A program made the position numbers and the translations under genes. The notes under the pieces are model-generated. The model saw only the letters and a list, made by a program, of their open reading frames with translations, was not told where the DNA came from and searched no databases. Below, in pieces: positions 23,951 to 35,447 of a stretch of DNA of 60,000 bases. How positions within the stretch are numbered: position 1 is the first letter of the stretch; each line of letters opens with the position of its first letter. Source of the stretch: Bolinopsis microptera. Its lineage: Eukaryota; Ctenophora; Tentaculata; Lobata; Bolinopsidae. The DNA is taken from positions 13,253,118-13,313,117 of the forward strand of contig NC_087078.1 of NCBI RefSeq assembly GCF_026151205.1, in the 5' to 3' direction.

Positions 23951-25226
23951 GAAATTGTTGAAGTAAAAAATCAATGAAAAAAGGGTTATTGAAAAACCAT
24001 GAAAAGGGTATCAAAAAAACCAAAAAAACCCAACAAACGAAAAATCATCATACAACAAATTTTAAAATCCGCGGCACAGGACCGGTTTTCTACTTACCCC
24101 TCCCAAACCCCTTCTCCTTCTCCCTATCAGGTTTATTCTTTTAATTTTTTTTTAAATTGATAGCCCGATATATTTTCTTTTTAAAAGAAGTAAATGGCAT
24201 TATACATTGTTTGGTATCGTTGTATGTTTTGGGATAGTGTTTGTGACTGGGTAATACTTATGCTATATATTTTGAGGCTCAACGACGTCTCGTCCCAGGG
24301 GGAGTTGTAGGCGTTTGTGTTCTCCCCACTTGTTGGGAAACCTGCAGGTTTTTCCTTAGCCTTTGGGGCGATTTTGCCCCCCGGGGGTCCAAAAAAAATG
24401 ATTATCAGGACTTACTTTGCACATAAACTATCAAACGACTTGAATGATTCCCCGAAAATTTTTCAACTGCATTTAGCAGTTATAGAAATAACCGGTCGCG
24501 AATGAGGAGCACAATTGGGGTTTCTTTGTTTTGGACTGTTTTCCCCCGGTGGGCCCGACGGGTTTTTTTGTGTATAGGCTGGGAAAAAAAAAACGTTTTT
24601 AAATCATGAGAGACAAATTTTTAATTCTTGACCCTTTGTCCACAGTTTTTGTGGAAAAAAAATTTATGTTAAACGTTATATAATGTGAAGGGGATGTTTT
24701 TCTCCATCAAAAAGCTTTGGTGGATAATAGCAACAAGGTAAATGACCCTTTTTAAACATGCCCCCCAACTATAAACCCGAAAACCCTAGCTCCGAAATAA
24801 ATAAATTTGCTCTACAAGAAACATCAGGCCTGATCCTATCACATTGTGGTCCCCAGGGGTTCGGTAAAGCCCTTACAGCAACTGGGTCCTTTTACCAGCC
24901 ACAATAAAATTGGTCATGCCAGTACTGTCATAAACTGTAACCAACTATTTAAAAATTAGACATCTTTTGCTAAATTTTAAATTTAAGTCATAGAGCAATC
25001 TTCTTAATTAAAAATTTTAAGAATTATATTTTACCCTAACTATGATGTGGTGGCATTTCATACTTAACTAAATTTCAACTTTGAAAGTAAATAGATTATT
25101 AGTGACAACAAATTATAGTTTAAGACATCCATTCTGCATTGTGTTTCCAATATTAGAATTTATGATATGTATTGATTGAATAATTGGTAAGATATTTAAC
25201 TTTTGTTTATTAACTTTTGTTTTAAT

Positions 25227-25480
25227 TATAGGGAAGCAGCAAAAAGTGTGGGTTAGTCTTGAACAACTCTAAAACAAATCTCATGACTCTAAACACTACA
25301 GAGGAGAGTAGACTTTAAAGCTGTTCTGGAAACCAGCTGGAAAACGTACCTTGGGGGCATAGATATCAACAACTGAGAGAGACTTTAGAGAGACTTTTCA
25401 AGAGCAACTATGAAGATCCAAGAGCGTAGGATGCAACTAGCTTTGCCATATAAACTGCCACCTTGAACTAGTTGCTAAGT
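25227..25480 (+). pseudogene. Older LINE reverse transcriptase, 3' half of split fragment
   Basis: Resumes the RT interrupted at 18,382: KKCGLVLNNSKTNLMTLNTT, then a Trp/Gly-rich KYLG-like region in other frames (NQLENV, PWGHRY). A following stretch to about 25,670 can be read as GVLSRGRTVHTYVDSLRAD, TGLSNTG and MEDRNL, resembling a LINE ORF2 C-terminus. Its mirrored copy is at 26,590-27,045. Confidence 0.65.
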
Positions 25481-25670
25481 GTGGGGTACTTAATGAACCT
25501 AACCATGGTGTGCTGAGCAGGGGAAGAACAGTCCATACTTATGTTGATAGCCTAAGGGCTGATACAGGTTTGAGTAACACTGGAGAAAACACGGGACTTA
25601 TGGAGGATAGAAATCTATCGAGACAGTGCATCAATACTCGAACGCTGAAGCCTAAATTAAGAGAAGTTTA

Positions 25671-26142
25671 AAAGTTCACAATCATCATTATTATTTAAAA
25701 TTGCCTCTAATAGCTACTGATAATCAGCTTGATAGTCGTCTTCCAGCCAGTTTATCAGAAATAAATAAAATGCAGAACCTACAAAAGGACTAAAATAACT
25801 CCAAGATATTTTTCATGAAAATTACTAAATTTGCATTGGCGCTCGATTCCAAAGGATTTTTGTTAATGATGCGTTGACAAAATGCGCGGCGCGGAAAAAA
25901 TTATCATTTGAAATTGTTTGTTGTTCAAAAATATTCATAAAATAATCTGTAATATATAGTTCTAATAGTGTATAAAAAGAATAATCTCAAAATATAACAC
26001 TAAACAGAGCAAAAACGAGGAGCCCCCAAAAATCTATTATTTTAACAATTTCCGGGTTTTGAACGGAACCTGTTTATACATATGTATAATTAACAAATTA
26101 AAAAACCCCTAAATTTATTGTCATAAATTTTTAAATTCTTTT
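25671..26142. other. Inner end of the left palindrome arm
   Basis: AT-rich non-coding sequence running into the axis. ACCCCTAAATTTATTG near 26,105 pairs with the complement near 26,176, placing the axis at about 26,140-26,145. A poly-T run (~26,140-26,149) lies at the turn. Confidence 0.5.
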
Positions 26143-28900
26143 TTTTTTGTATATAAATTATTTTTGCAAAATTGAGGGGATTTACAATTAAAAAATTTAT
26201 GGATAAGATTTTAATGGTTTGCGTATTTTGTTTTCATTTTTTAAATGGTTTTTTAAAATCGGGGGGAAATTTGTCAAAATAGAATAATTTTTGCGCGACC
26301 CCTCTTTTTGTTCTTTTAGTTTTTATTTTGAGATTATTCTTTTTTTACATTTTAATTTTTTTTTCGATTATTTTTTTGAATATGTTTTGAACAACAAAAA
26401 ATTTCAATGAAATTTTTTGCCCCCGCCGCGTTTTGCAACGCATCTTTAACAAAAATTTTTGGGAAATCGGCGCCAATGAAAATTTTATTTATTTTCATGA
26501 ATTATATTTTGGGTTTTTTAGCCTTTTTTTTGGTTTCTGCTTTTTATTTTTTCGATAAAATGGGGGAAAGACGATATAAAGTGTTTCGTAGTATTAAAGA
26601 AATTTTAATTTTAAAAATTTAGATTGTGAATTTTTAAAAATTTTTTCTCTTAATTTAGGCTTCAGCGCCCCGGTTTGATGCACTGTCTCGTTGATTTTTA
26701 CTCCTAAGCCGTGATTTTCCAGTGTTCTCAAACGTATCACCCCTTGGGTTTTCAAAAAGTTATGCTTTTTTCCCCCCCCCTTCAGGGCCCCACCATGGTT
26801 AGGTTCTTAAGTACCCACTTGCAACTAGTCAAGGTGAGGTATTGGCAAACATTTGCATTCGCTTTGGATCTTCATAGGGTTCTCTTGAAAGTCTCTCAAA
26901 GTCTCTCTCGTTGTTGATTCTATGCCCCCAAGGTCGTTTTCCCCAGGGGTTTTCCCAGAACGCTTTAAAGTCTACTTTCCTCTGTGTTTTTTGGTATGAG
27001 TTTGTTTTGGTTTGTTCAAGACAAACCCCCAATTTTTTGCTGTTCCTATGCCTGTCCAGGAGTGTTTTCCCCCCTTCATTTATATCGGGAAAGGGGGCCC
27101 CCCTCATCTAAAATTTGCATATGCGTATTTTCAGCACAAAATTTTTACCCCCTGTGCAGGCTTAAGAGTGAACCGAGTTGGTCATATCTATACCCATGTC
27201 ATGATATGTCAATCACGACGAGGAAAAAGTATGAGGGTGTTTTTTTGGTACCCCCAAATCCTGATCCACCGGCTTCGAAGCCCTGTAAAACCTCTATTCT
27301 GGTATACCTTTGTTTTAAGTATTTTATAACTTGACCTTCAGCGTCCGAGTATTGATGCGCGCCCCCATAAAACTCTATCCCCAAAGTCCCCCCCATTTCT
27401 CCGTGTCGTTGAGCCCCGTGTCTGCCGTAGGCTTCAAAAAAAGTCATGGGGTCTTTTTAAGCAAACCTTTTTTTTTCATGTAAAGGTTTTTATTAAAATC
27501 TAAAAAACACCTAGTGGCCTTCCCCTCAGGCCTTTAGCCCTTAAAATTTCTTCAAAAAAAGAATGGCGATTGTAGAGCAACCAGGTTGAAGCATTTGGTT
27601 GTCTCTTATTCTTTTAAAGTCTTTGCTTATCCTGCCAGCATTTTGTTTAGGTTTATTTTTGTTTCTGATTTCTAGAAATCATAAGACGTGGCACTTGGTG
27701 CCTTGTTTGCAATAACTACCTATTGAATCCTTACCCAGACATGTATGTTTTTTTAGGGGTTATAGAGGGTCGGTTTTGCACCCACAGCAATATATAGGTG
27801 TCTGGAACTCAATCTTATCAATACCCCTACATGATTTTTGAAGTGATTTTTGCAGGAATAAATTAATATTATTTGTTTTAAAATTTCCCTATTTTGGATT
27901 TTAAAACCTTTAATTTTATTGTTATTGGATTAAACCAAGAAAAACATGTTACTCTAGGATTTTCTCCACCCAAAAAAGATTAGTTGGGGAGTGTTTTTTA
28001 TTTATTATAATCTTCGGAGGGTGGGTAACTTTTACAATTTTAAGCTCTTCCTATGCCCTGCCCCTTGATTTTTCCCTTTTTTGGGTGTATTCAAGTAGAC
28101 ATTTGGGAAACCGATTTCGGGCATTTACTGACAAGTCCCAAGCATTGCGCTTTTTGTTGAAAAGTATGTCGTAAGGGAATTTATTAATCCCCTTCTTAAA
28201 AACCCTTGGACCAAGGGAAGATTAATGAGTGTGAAAATGTCCCCGACGTAACAAACTCTTTCAAAGTTAAAGTTCCATTTGTCCAAAAAAAATATTCAAA
28301 GAGATTCTTTCAAAAATTTATAGTTTAGTACTTAAAAATTAAAGGTGTTTTTTTTTTATAACTGATCTTGCCCCCCGGGGCCCTAAGCCATTCAACTTAT
28401 CTTTTCTTTCCCCTAGTGTTCCCGTAAATCGCAGAATGGTTGGCAATGGACTAAGACAAAAGTCACAGCCTGGTGCCCTAGGCAAAATGAGCTACTTTTT
28501 CCTGTGTAGACCTCCCAGATGGGACAGGCAGGATGTTCCTCCCCTTTGGGGGAAACTTCAAGATCAGGTTTATGGATTTAAGGGAAAAAAGGGCCCGAGG
28601 GGGCGGGGGGGGGGGAAGGATAAAAATTTTCGCCCTAAATTTTATTTCAAAAACAAATTCACATTCATTATTAAATTTGGGTTTGTCTAATTTGGATATA
28701 TGGACTGTAATGTGATGAAAGTGCTGTAATAAAAATAACATAAAACCCTTCTTTTCTTAACCTTTTTTCAGATGGGGCATATAAACTTCCAAATTTTTGG
28801 GGGGGGGGAGGTCAATATGTCCTAACTTAGGATAATATGGCATTCAATAATAGATATATTGTTTAAAAATTGAATATTATAAAGGGAAAATTTTAAATAC
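26143..28900. repeat. Right palindrome arm, inner part, low sequence quality
   Basis: Reverse copy of 25,227-26,142 joined to about 16,500-18,382. Alignment by eye shows frequent indels and substitutions that lengthen or create homopolymers. For example, CTGAGCAGGGGAAG on the left becomes CTGAAGGGGGGGGGG on the right. Outside this stretch the arms agree closely, so this looks like unpolished consensus rather than evolution. Open frames here are not trustworthy. Confidence 0.65.
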
Positions 28901-31900
28901 AATTCTTTTGACACTGAGCACTAACTAATGACAGCTAAGTAAGAGTTCAGTTCAAGCCATCTAAAGCGACTCATGAATATTGAATATGTACATTAGAACT
29001 TATTTTTATGAAGTTTGGTTTTATGATAAAGTTATTATATGCTACTTAATGAATGCTTTTTCAAAGAGATGCGTATTTAATCTCTTTTTTAACAAGACGA
29101 TATCGGTTAATGTTCTCAATTGCTAAGGAAGCTGATTCCAAACAAAGGGTCCACAGTAACTAAAGCTTCTCTCAGTTTTACTTAATTTGAAACAGTAGGA
29201 ACATTTAGGAGGGAAATAGTCTTGTTCAGTCCGTAGTACACGTACAGGTGACTCTTAATGTTGAATGCATTTGGTGATAAAATTTGGAGCTACGTTGTTG
29301 ACACATTTGAACACGGGTTAGAGCAATCTTATACTCTATTTGTTTGTCTTATTGGAAGAAATGGGCTTTTTTCTAGGAATGGAGTGACACTGTGAGCACA
29401 ATGTTTATGTTATGATTACCCTTGTCAGTTTTAGTTTACAATGATATTTCAATTCCTTGTTTCTGTTGTAAAAGAAAGCACACAAAAGACCTTACTTGAA
29501 TATTCCAGCTGACACTGTTCTTAACGTATATAATAACAGTTCTGCTAGGATACAACCAGATTAGTTTTCTATTTTAAAAAATCATATAGTTTAATCCATA
29601 GAGTTTGTGTCAAATGATATTGAATCTCCGAAAAAGAGTGACAGAGGTTAAGCTCGTTAGGTTTTGGTCATTAAATGTTTAGGGCAGTATTTTGATTAAT
29701 TGTTCTAATTCTCGTTGCAGTGCCCTCGAATCATTGATAAACAACGTAACTCAATTTACATAAACCAATATTTTCTGGTGGTTACTATATCCGCCGAAAT
29801 TCCCTTTCATCAGGAACGAAAAATCTATTATACCATAAATTAAGTCAAACAATTGCCTAAAATTGTTGAAACTAAATTTCATGGGAGGGACTTATTTTAA
29901 AGGAGACTAAGATTTCAGCCAGAGCATATACATGATATATGATTTAACGAATTTAAGTATCGTTAAATTTATACAAGTCGCTACTGCGTGTTATAGGTAA
30001 ATGTATGTGATGCTATGTAATTGATGTATGTAATGTTGACTCGTCTTTAAATAATTTCCCAGATCGAAAATATTTTAGTCAAAAAAAGCTAGCTGAATAA
30101 ATTTAAAAAAATTAAATGATATGGAAAAATGGTCTTAAAAATACCTTAATTCCCAAAAATTTGGGGCGACAAAAAATTTGAGCGGGCCTCTCGCCCAAAT
30201 TTTTGCAGACCAAATTAATTGCATAAATCTTTTCCGTCTGCTAAATTTTTTGCTAACCAAACTTTTGGCATTTGGCCTGTGGCCCTGAAATCTATAGAAA
30301 GATGGCTTTTTCTTCATATCCAAGTGAAATAATATTTGAAATTTTAGTTTTCTAATCTGTCATTCCATGGCTTGACCAAGTAAAAAGGCTTATATTTTAA
30401 ATGAATAGAATAACTGGAATAACAAAAAATTGAAAGGAAAATGACTGGAATAATAAGGAATAATAATGACTAAGGCAAATATCTAACTGAAATTTTAGTG
30501 GAAAATCGTTCATTTTTCGAAGAATTTGTGCCCAAATTTTCGGTCGCCCAAATGAGTTCAAATTTTCTGCCCAAATTTTTGGGGCTCAAATAAATTGTGC
30601 TCAATATAATGGCACACAAATTTTTGGGAACTAAGGTACGACTAATTTGTTGTTGACTTGAAATTAACAAAATTTGTGACTTATATTATGGTAACCATAA
30701 TATTTATGGGAACCAAAGTTATTGTGAACCAAATTTTTTCAGGCATGGTGGGCTGAACATGGAGCTACCGAAAGCTGCGAATCATTTAGAAATAAACTCA
30801 AATGCAGCAGACATACAGAAGCATTAGTTTGAGTTAAGTTGTAAAGCTTCTTTAAACTTTTTCATCACAAAGAGAAATTTGTGTTAAATAGTAGTGGTAA
30901 ATTTAAAGGGCGTGTTGGTAGACCTAATACAAACTTATATCAAATATGCTTGTTGATGACCTTAAATATAGAAACTTAGAACTTAGAAATTTGAGTGATT
31001 TAAATGAAATAAGGGATATTGCTAGCTGTAGGAAGTGTTGGAAACTGTTGTACTAGGCACAGATTACGTAGTTAAGATGTTTTCTTAATGGAGTTCTATT
31101 AACTATGTATGATCCTGTTTTATAATAAGATTATTTGTATAGAGTCGTATATAATAATGTTTCTTCTTAGACTGCCAGAGAGCACAGAAGATGGCTACTA
31201 GACAGCTAAAATCGATACTTTACGAGCCACCAGGGGATGCCTTTTTTCGATGGATAAAGTAAGTGCACCGACTTTTGACGCTTAAAAAAGTAAAAAGGAC
31301 TTTTCACAGAGATATTTTGGTACCATCTTATGATGGCCTCTCATATGTATCTTTCGCCTTTCGGATCAATTTATTCCGGTCAACAAAGTTTCCTACTCCA
31401 GGCCATTAAATTGCTCCGTCAAAAACGCTATTATACCGGAGTTTTATTATAGTCAGGAGTTGGACGTTTTTCTGTACGCTTAGCTTGTCAATCTATGGTG
31501 TAGTTACCGTATAATATAAATGCTGTGAACACATTTTTCACTTGCTCGTTGACGAGGGTCACGTGATGGTAGGCGAATTTGTCAAGTTTATACGACTATT
31601 GTAATTGTACAATAAAATATTTATATTTTTGTATCCTTGTATCCGTGACCTCTGACAGGACACCGGTCATCTCGCCCAAGTTTTCCCGGGAGAATCAGAT
31701 CTCATGTCAACTAGCGCGTGATCATCCCGGCCTGGGTGGTCCACTTGTAATGTTGTCAAACGGGAACCTCGGCCTCGCACATCTGGTAGTGAAGTACTGA
31801 TTACAGCTGCAGGTCCTCCAAATTCACGAAGTCCAACAAGTCCTTGTATGAGCCATCAGTGTAAATCACGGTACTTTTCTAATCATAATCGCTTAGCTTG

Positions 31901-33902
31901 GCATCATTCAATGGACATTTGTTGTTCAAAAGAAGAAAAGTCAAAAATGAGAGTGAACGGTGACTGCTTATTGCATAAGCTCTTAAATCTGCTAACCGTA
32001 CATAGCTCACGCAGCTGTCTACAGTTGCTGGGCTCGTTCCGGGTCAGAAATTTAAAGTTTACTGCGGCGTGGGGCTACATCGTCGTTCTGCTGTCGTGTA
32101 CATTTAAGAATGTGGTGTGGAAAGAGTTCTGACTTTTCCTGGAGTAAAGATATATGTCGGCCGTCTTTGTCACGGAGAAGTCTTTAAAGCTTTAAAGCTC
32201 TGAGCTTGACCTATTAAAAGACAAAAGATACATTTGCACGTCACGAGTAATGTGACCTACTGAAAAAAAATCGGGCAATTTGAAAATTTAGTCAAGTTCA
32301 CACATGCACAATCAACCCCTCATTGGTGTGATCCTCTGATCCGGGAAATCGAGATGTCCTCTCACAAACAACAGTTTATTAGTAACAAGCATAACACGAT
32401 TTTCCAATCTATTAACGAAGTTTGAGCATTTAGGGTCAAAGCAGAGACTTGGGTCGATGTGAATCGGCTTAAAAATAACAAATTTGGGGTATCTTTATTT
32501 TACATCTTGGTCGAGACCTGTCACCAGCAATATGATTTCATGTTGCCTTATTCAGGCGGGCGAAACTCACGTTACATGCGATCTGATCATCTGACTCTCA
32601 CGATCGAGATCGGTAGCTTTAACTCACCAGCTCCAACACGGTTTTTTAGACTTTTTTCGGTTTTTCGAGCTGCCCTTCTCCCCTGAGGCCACGATGAAAA
32701 ACATACAATATATTATATCTTTATTCTTTATATGTTACATGCATTCCCTGCAGTAGTGAAAAGTAAATTGTTTGTTTTATTTCAGTGTCGACAGCTCAAA
32801 CTATGGTGGTATCTTATCGCTACAATGCTGCTAACTAGACTCTTGGATGAAGTTAAGTTGTTTTAGTCAGATGATCTACTTTTTGGCGTTTCCTACTGCC
32901 CTAGTTATAGTAGTTCAAGGTTTAACTGTAAATATAGTGTTAAGTAAGTTTCAATACTTCCCTGCCACCTTTTCAGACATTGCAGAGATGTGTGACCGCA
33001 CAATTCTCAAACCGAAGAATCAAAAGGAGTTATTGATTTATCGGTATATAAAGTAGGTATGCTTTATCAAACAAAGCCACTAGGTAAGCAAATTCAAATA
33101 TTTTGACAGTTCATACTGCGGTTATACATTGCAGCCAATGCGCAGCAAACAAGAGCTTGCCACTGCTATAAGCATTCGTATTCGTAGCTTGTTTGAATCT
33201 CAAATTTATTCGAATTATCATAAGTAGCCGGAAGCCCGTCCTGCGGACGGAGTTCTTCAGCACAAAATCGATTCTCAAACATTTTAAATCTACCCTTTCT
33301 CATTTCTACTTCTTTTCCTTTCACAATTTTCATGTTTTAAAAAAACTTCTTACCCCTATCCATGTCACCTATGATTCATGCATTTCTAGCTTCTCGGACA
33401 GTGCTGTCTTTTCCCTCATTGGCAAATCCTGAAAGTTTATGAAAAATATAGATCAGAGTTATGTTTGTTCTGCACGTCTGCATTTCAGGTATTCGTGACA
33501 CAGTTTACGTGTGATGACGTGGGCATCTCTCAACACACTTTGCAGCATGAGCGACGGTGCCGTGGCGGGATATCTGGAAATGTAGCCTTGAGCTCAGTTT
33601 ATTTTTCTCCGTCACCTCACCCGGGGGAGGGGGGGGGGGAGCCAATGACTTTGGGTACTTTGGGGACAAGTGCAGAATTTCGCCAGCAATTTAACCTCAA
33701 GTCTCCAAGATTTTTAGCCCCCATTGGTACCCAAAAGTCTCCTTTAGAAGTCATTTAATAAAAGATAATATCAAAACTACATAAAACTCGCCAAAACTTT
33801 GGGTACTTATGGGGACAAATGGAAAATTTCACCAGCGATTTGACCTTCAGTCCCTATGATTTTCGTCCCCATTGGTGCTCAAAAGTCTCCATCAGTAGTC
33901 AT

Positions 33903-33937
<35 letters not shown>

Positions 33938-34389
33938 ATCCTGTGTCGGCTGTATTCAATTCTGATTGTACCACGGTTAAAAAATGCCAGTTAAATGTAC
34001 CAACTCTCGTTTTATTTATTGTACCGACTCTCGCTCTTCGACCACGCTTTTCGTCTACTTGGCGTAGGGCGCGGTAATATTTCATGTAATCACGCACACA
34101 CGTATCGCGCGCGATGTAGAAATAAGTGCAGCGCACATGGTCTTGTGGGTGACCCCCGTAATCCATGTGGTGGGGCAGGAGGGTCAAGCACTGTTTTTGT
34201 GGGTGACCCCCGTAATCCATGTGGTGGGGCAGGAGGGTCAAGCACTGTTTTTTCTGAAATGAACCTCCTGATCCATGTGGTGGGGCAGGAGGGTCAAGCA
34301 CTGTTTCTGAAATGAACCTCCTGATCCATGCGGTGGGGCAGGAGGGTCAAGCAATGTTCTTCTCAGGTTGACCCTCCTGCGCCATTATA
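28901..34389. repeat. Right palindrome arm, outer part
   Basis: Near-identical reverse copy of 11,009 to about 16,490. It includes the mirrored LINE C-terminus (29,046-29,330, minus strand), the mirrored MITE-like element (30,143-30,638), a C31 run at 33,905-33,935 and the mirrored subterminal repeats at 34,138-34,389. No gene of its own is recognised. Confidence 0.75.
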
Positions 34390-34394
34390 CAAAC

Positions 34395-35165
34395 TGCTAA
34401 ACTTGGCTTACTGTTTTAAAATCGTGACCTGAAATTGTTGAAATTCCAGCCTCCAAGATCAGAGTTGCTTTTACGTCCTCTTAAGAGGCTATCGAGATTC
34501 GAGATTCCACACTGTGTATGCTCTTTTCTCTGTACTTCCGGGGGTTGTATAAACCTGAAAAATCAAACAGTTCAATACCAGAGAGAATGCTGAAGACTCA
34601 GAAAGTTGTCCAAAAATGTTTTCTTTAAATACACAAATCCGTATTTTTCTCTTTAGTAGCGATTTGAAACAAAATTTACCTTCTTTCGGACTGAATTTTT
34701 AACTGAATTGAAGTATAAACGATGACCTCTACAATAGTATTAATTACTTAGTAAAGTTATCGTCAGAAGTCAAGTTATGGTTGATTTTTAAAGCTTGAAA
34801 AAGCTAAAATTCAAAAAAAACTTTGCTCAATGACGCGCGGCTCAAGAATGCGCGTGTGTTGCGAGCGCAATTATTGCTTACAATTTTCTTTCATTCGGCA
34901 AAAAAACAACTGTGACCAACATACATGTTATAAAACTCTGCCTAAAATCCTGGAATGTTCTGGAATTATAAAGTGTGCAAGGATTTAGGATCGTAATCAA
35001 TTTTCCCGCCAAATCCAAACTTTTTCTTGTAGCATATTATCACAAATACGGCGTGTACAATTTTTGCGCGTTATAAACCTAGATTCGTTCTGGCGAATAA
35101 CGAAGCCTCTAGTTCACATCCAATGAGCGGGCTAGTATCATGAAGGAAAGATTTCGAGTTGAGAA
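34395..35165. other. Right flank of the palindromic element
   Basis: Begins just after the right copy of CAAAC. Non-coding; nothing recognised. Confidence 0.35.
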
Positions 35166-35445
35166 TACGTCAGATGGCATCTTAGAGTATTCAAAGACAG
35201 GACAACACCTGTTATGCTCCAGCTGTACAAATCCCTGATAAGGTCCAGAGTGGAGTACTGCTGCCCGCTTTGGAATCCAAACAAGATCTATGATATCCAG
35301 AGCATACAACGCCAGTTCACTAGACGGATTCTAGGGCTCAGAGACACCGATTATTGGAATAGACTGAAGGAACTGAAACTTACATCACTGCAAAGACGCC
35401 GAGAACGCTACACCATCATACATCTGTGGAAAGTTCTCCAGGGTA
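35166..35445 (+). pseudogene. LINE RT C-terminal fragment, part 1
   Basis: Frame VRWHLRVFKDRT, then PVMLQLYKSLIRSRVEYCCP, LWNPNKIYDIQSIQRQFTRR, YWNRLKELKLTSLQRRRERY and WKVLQG. This is the C-terminal region of LINE ORF2 downstream of the RT palm (CR1/L2-type). The frame is interrupted after codon QG-I by a TA-flanked element at 35,448 and resumes at 37,442. Confidence 0.8.
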
Positions 35446-35447
35446 TA

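Larger units (their letters stand above)
18383..25226 (+). mobile_element. Non-LTR retrotransposon with PHD, AlkB and SGNH domains
   Basis: About 6.84 kb present in the left arm and absent at the paired point of the right arm, so both edges are defined by comparison to about 10 bp. ORF1 carries PHD finger, coiled coil, AlkB-like dioxygenase and SGNH hydrolase. ORF2 carries zinc finger, APE-like endonuclease and RT. The 3' end has an AACTTTTGTTT-type duplicated tail (~25,200-25,222) rather than poly-A. Short-repeat tails, an ORF1 esterase and this RT type point to the CR1/jockey superfamily, but the exact clade is not resolved. Part of the 3' region (about 22.97-24.8 kb) is of low sequence quality. 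Confidence 0.85.
11009..34389. mobile_element. Giant palindromic inverted-repeat element (~23.4 kb)
   Basis: The left part (11,009 to about 26,142) is repeated in reverse complement as 26,143-34,389. Paired landmarks: 11,097/34,301; 13,250/32,132; 15,065/30,323; 18,370/27,056; 25,240/27,030. The outer tips match as TATAATGGCGCAGG and its complement. They are flanked by the direct repeat CAAAC at 11,004-11,008 and 34,390-34,394, after which similarity stops at once. That is what a transposed unit with a 5-bp target duplication looks like. No transposase is recognised in the arms. The left arm is longer only because of a 6.8-kb LINE at 18,383-25,226. The inner right arm is of poor sequence quality. 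An assembly foldback is an alternative for the axis, but it does not explain the sharp outer edges. Confidence 0.6.

Noticed and set aside
26407-28690. Various 60-116 codon frames in the inner right arm
   Set aside because: They arise in low-quality sequence and have no counterpart in the cleaner left arm.
11009-34389. Palindrome as a plain foldback assembly artefact
   Set aside because: Not excluded for the axis, but a plain artefact would not stop at matching tips with a shared 5-bp flank, nor lack the LINE in one arm.
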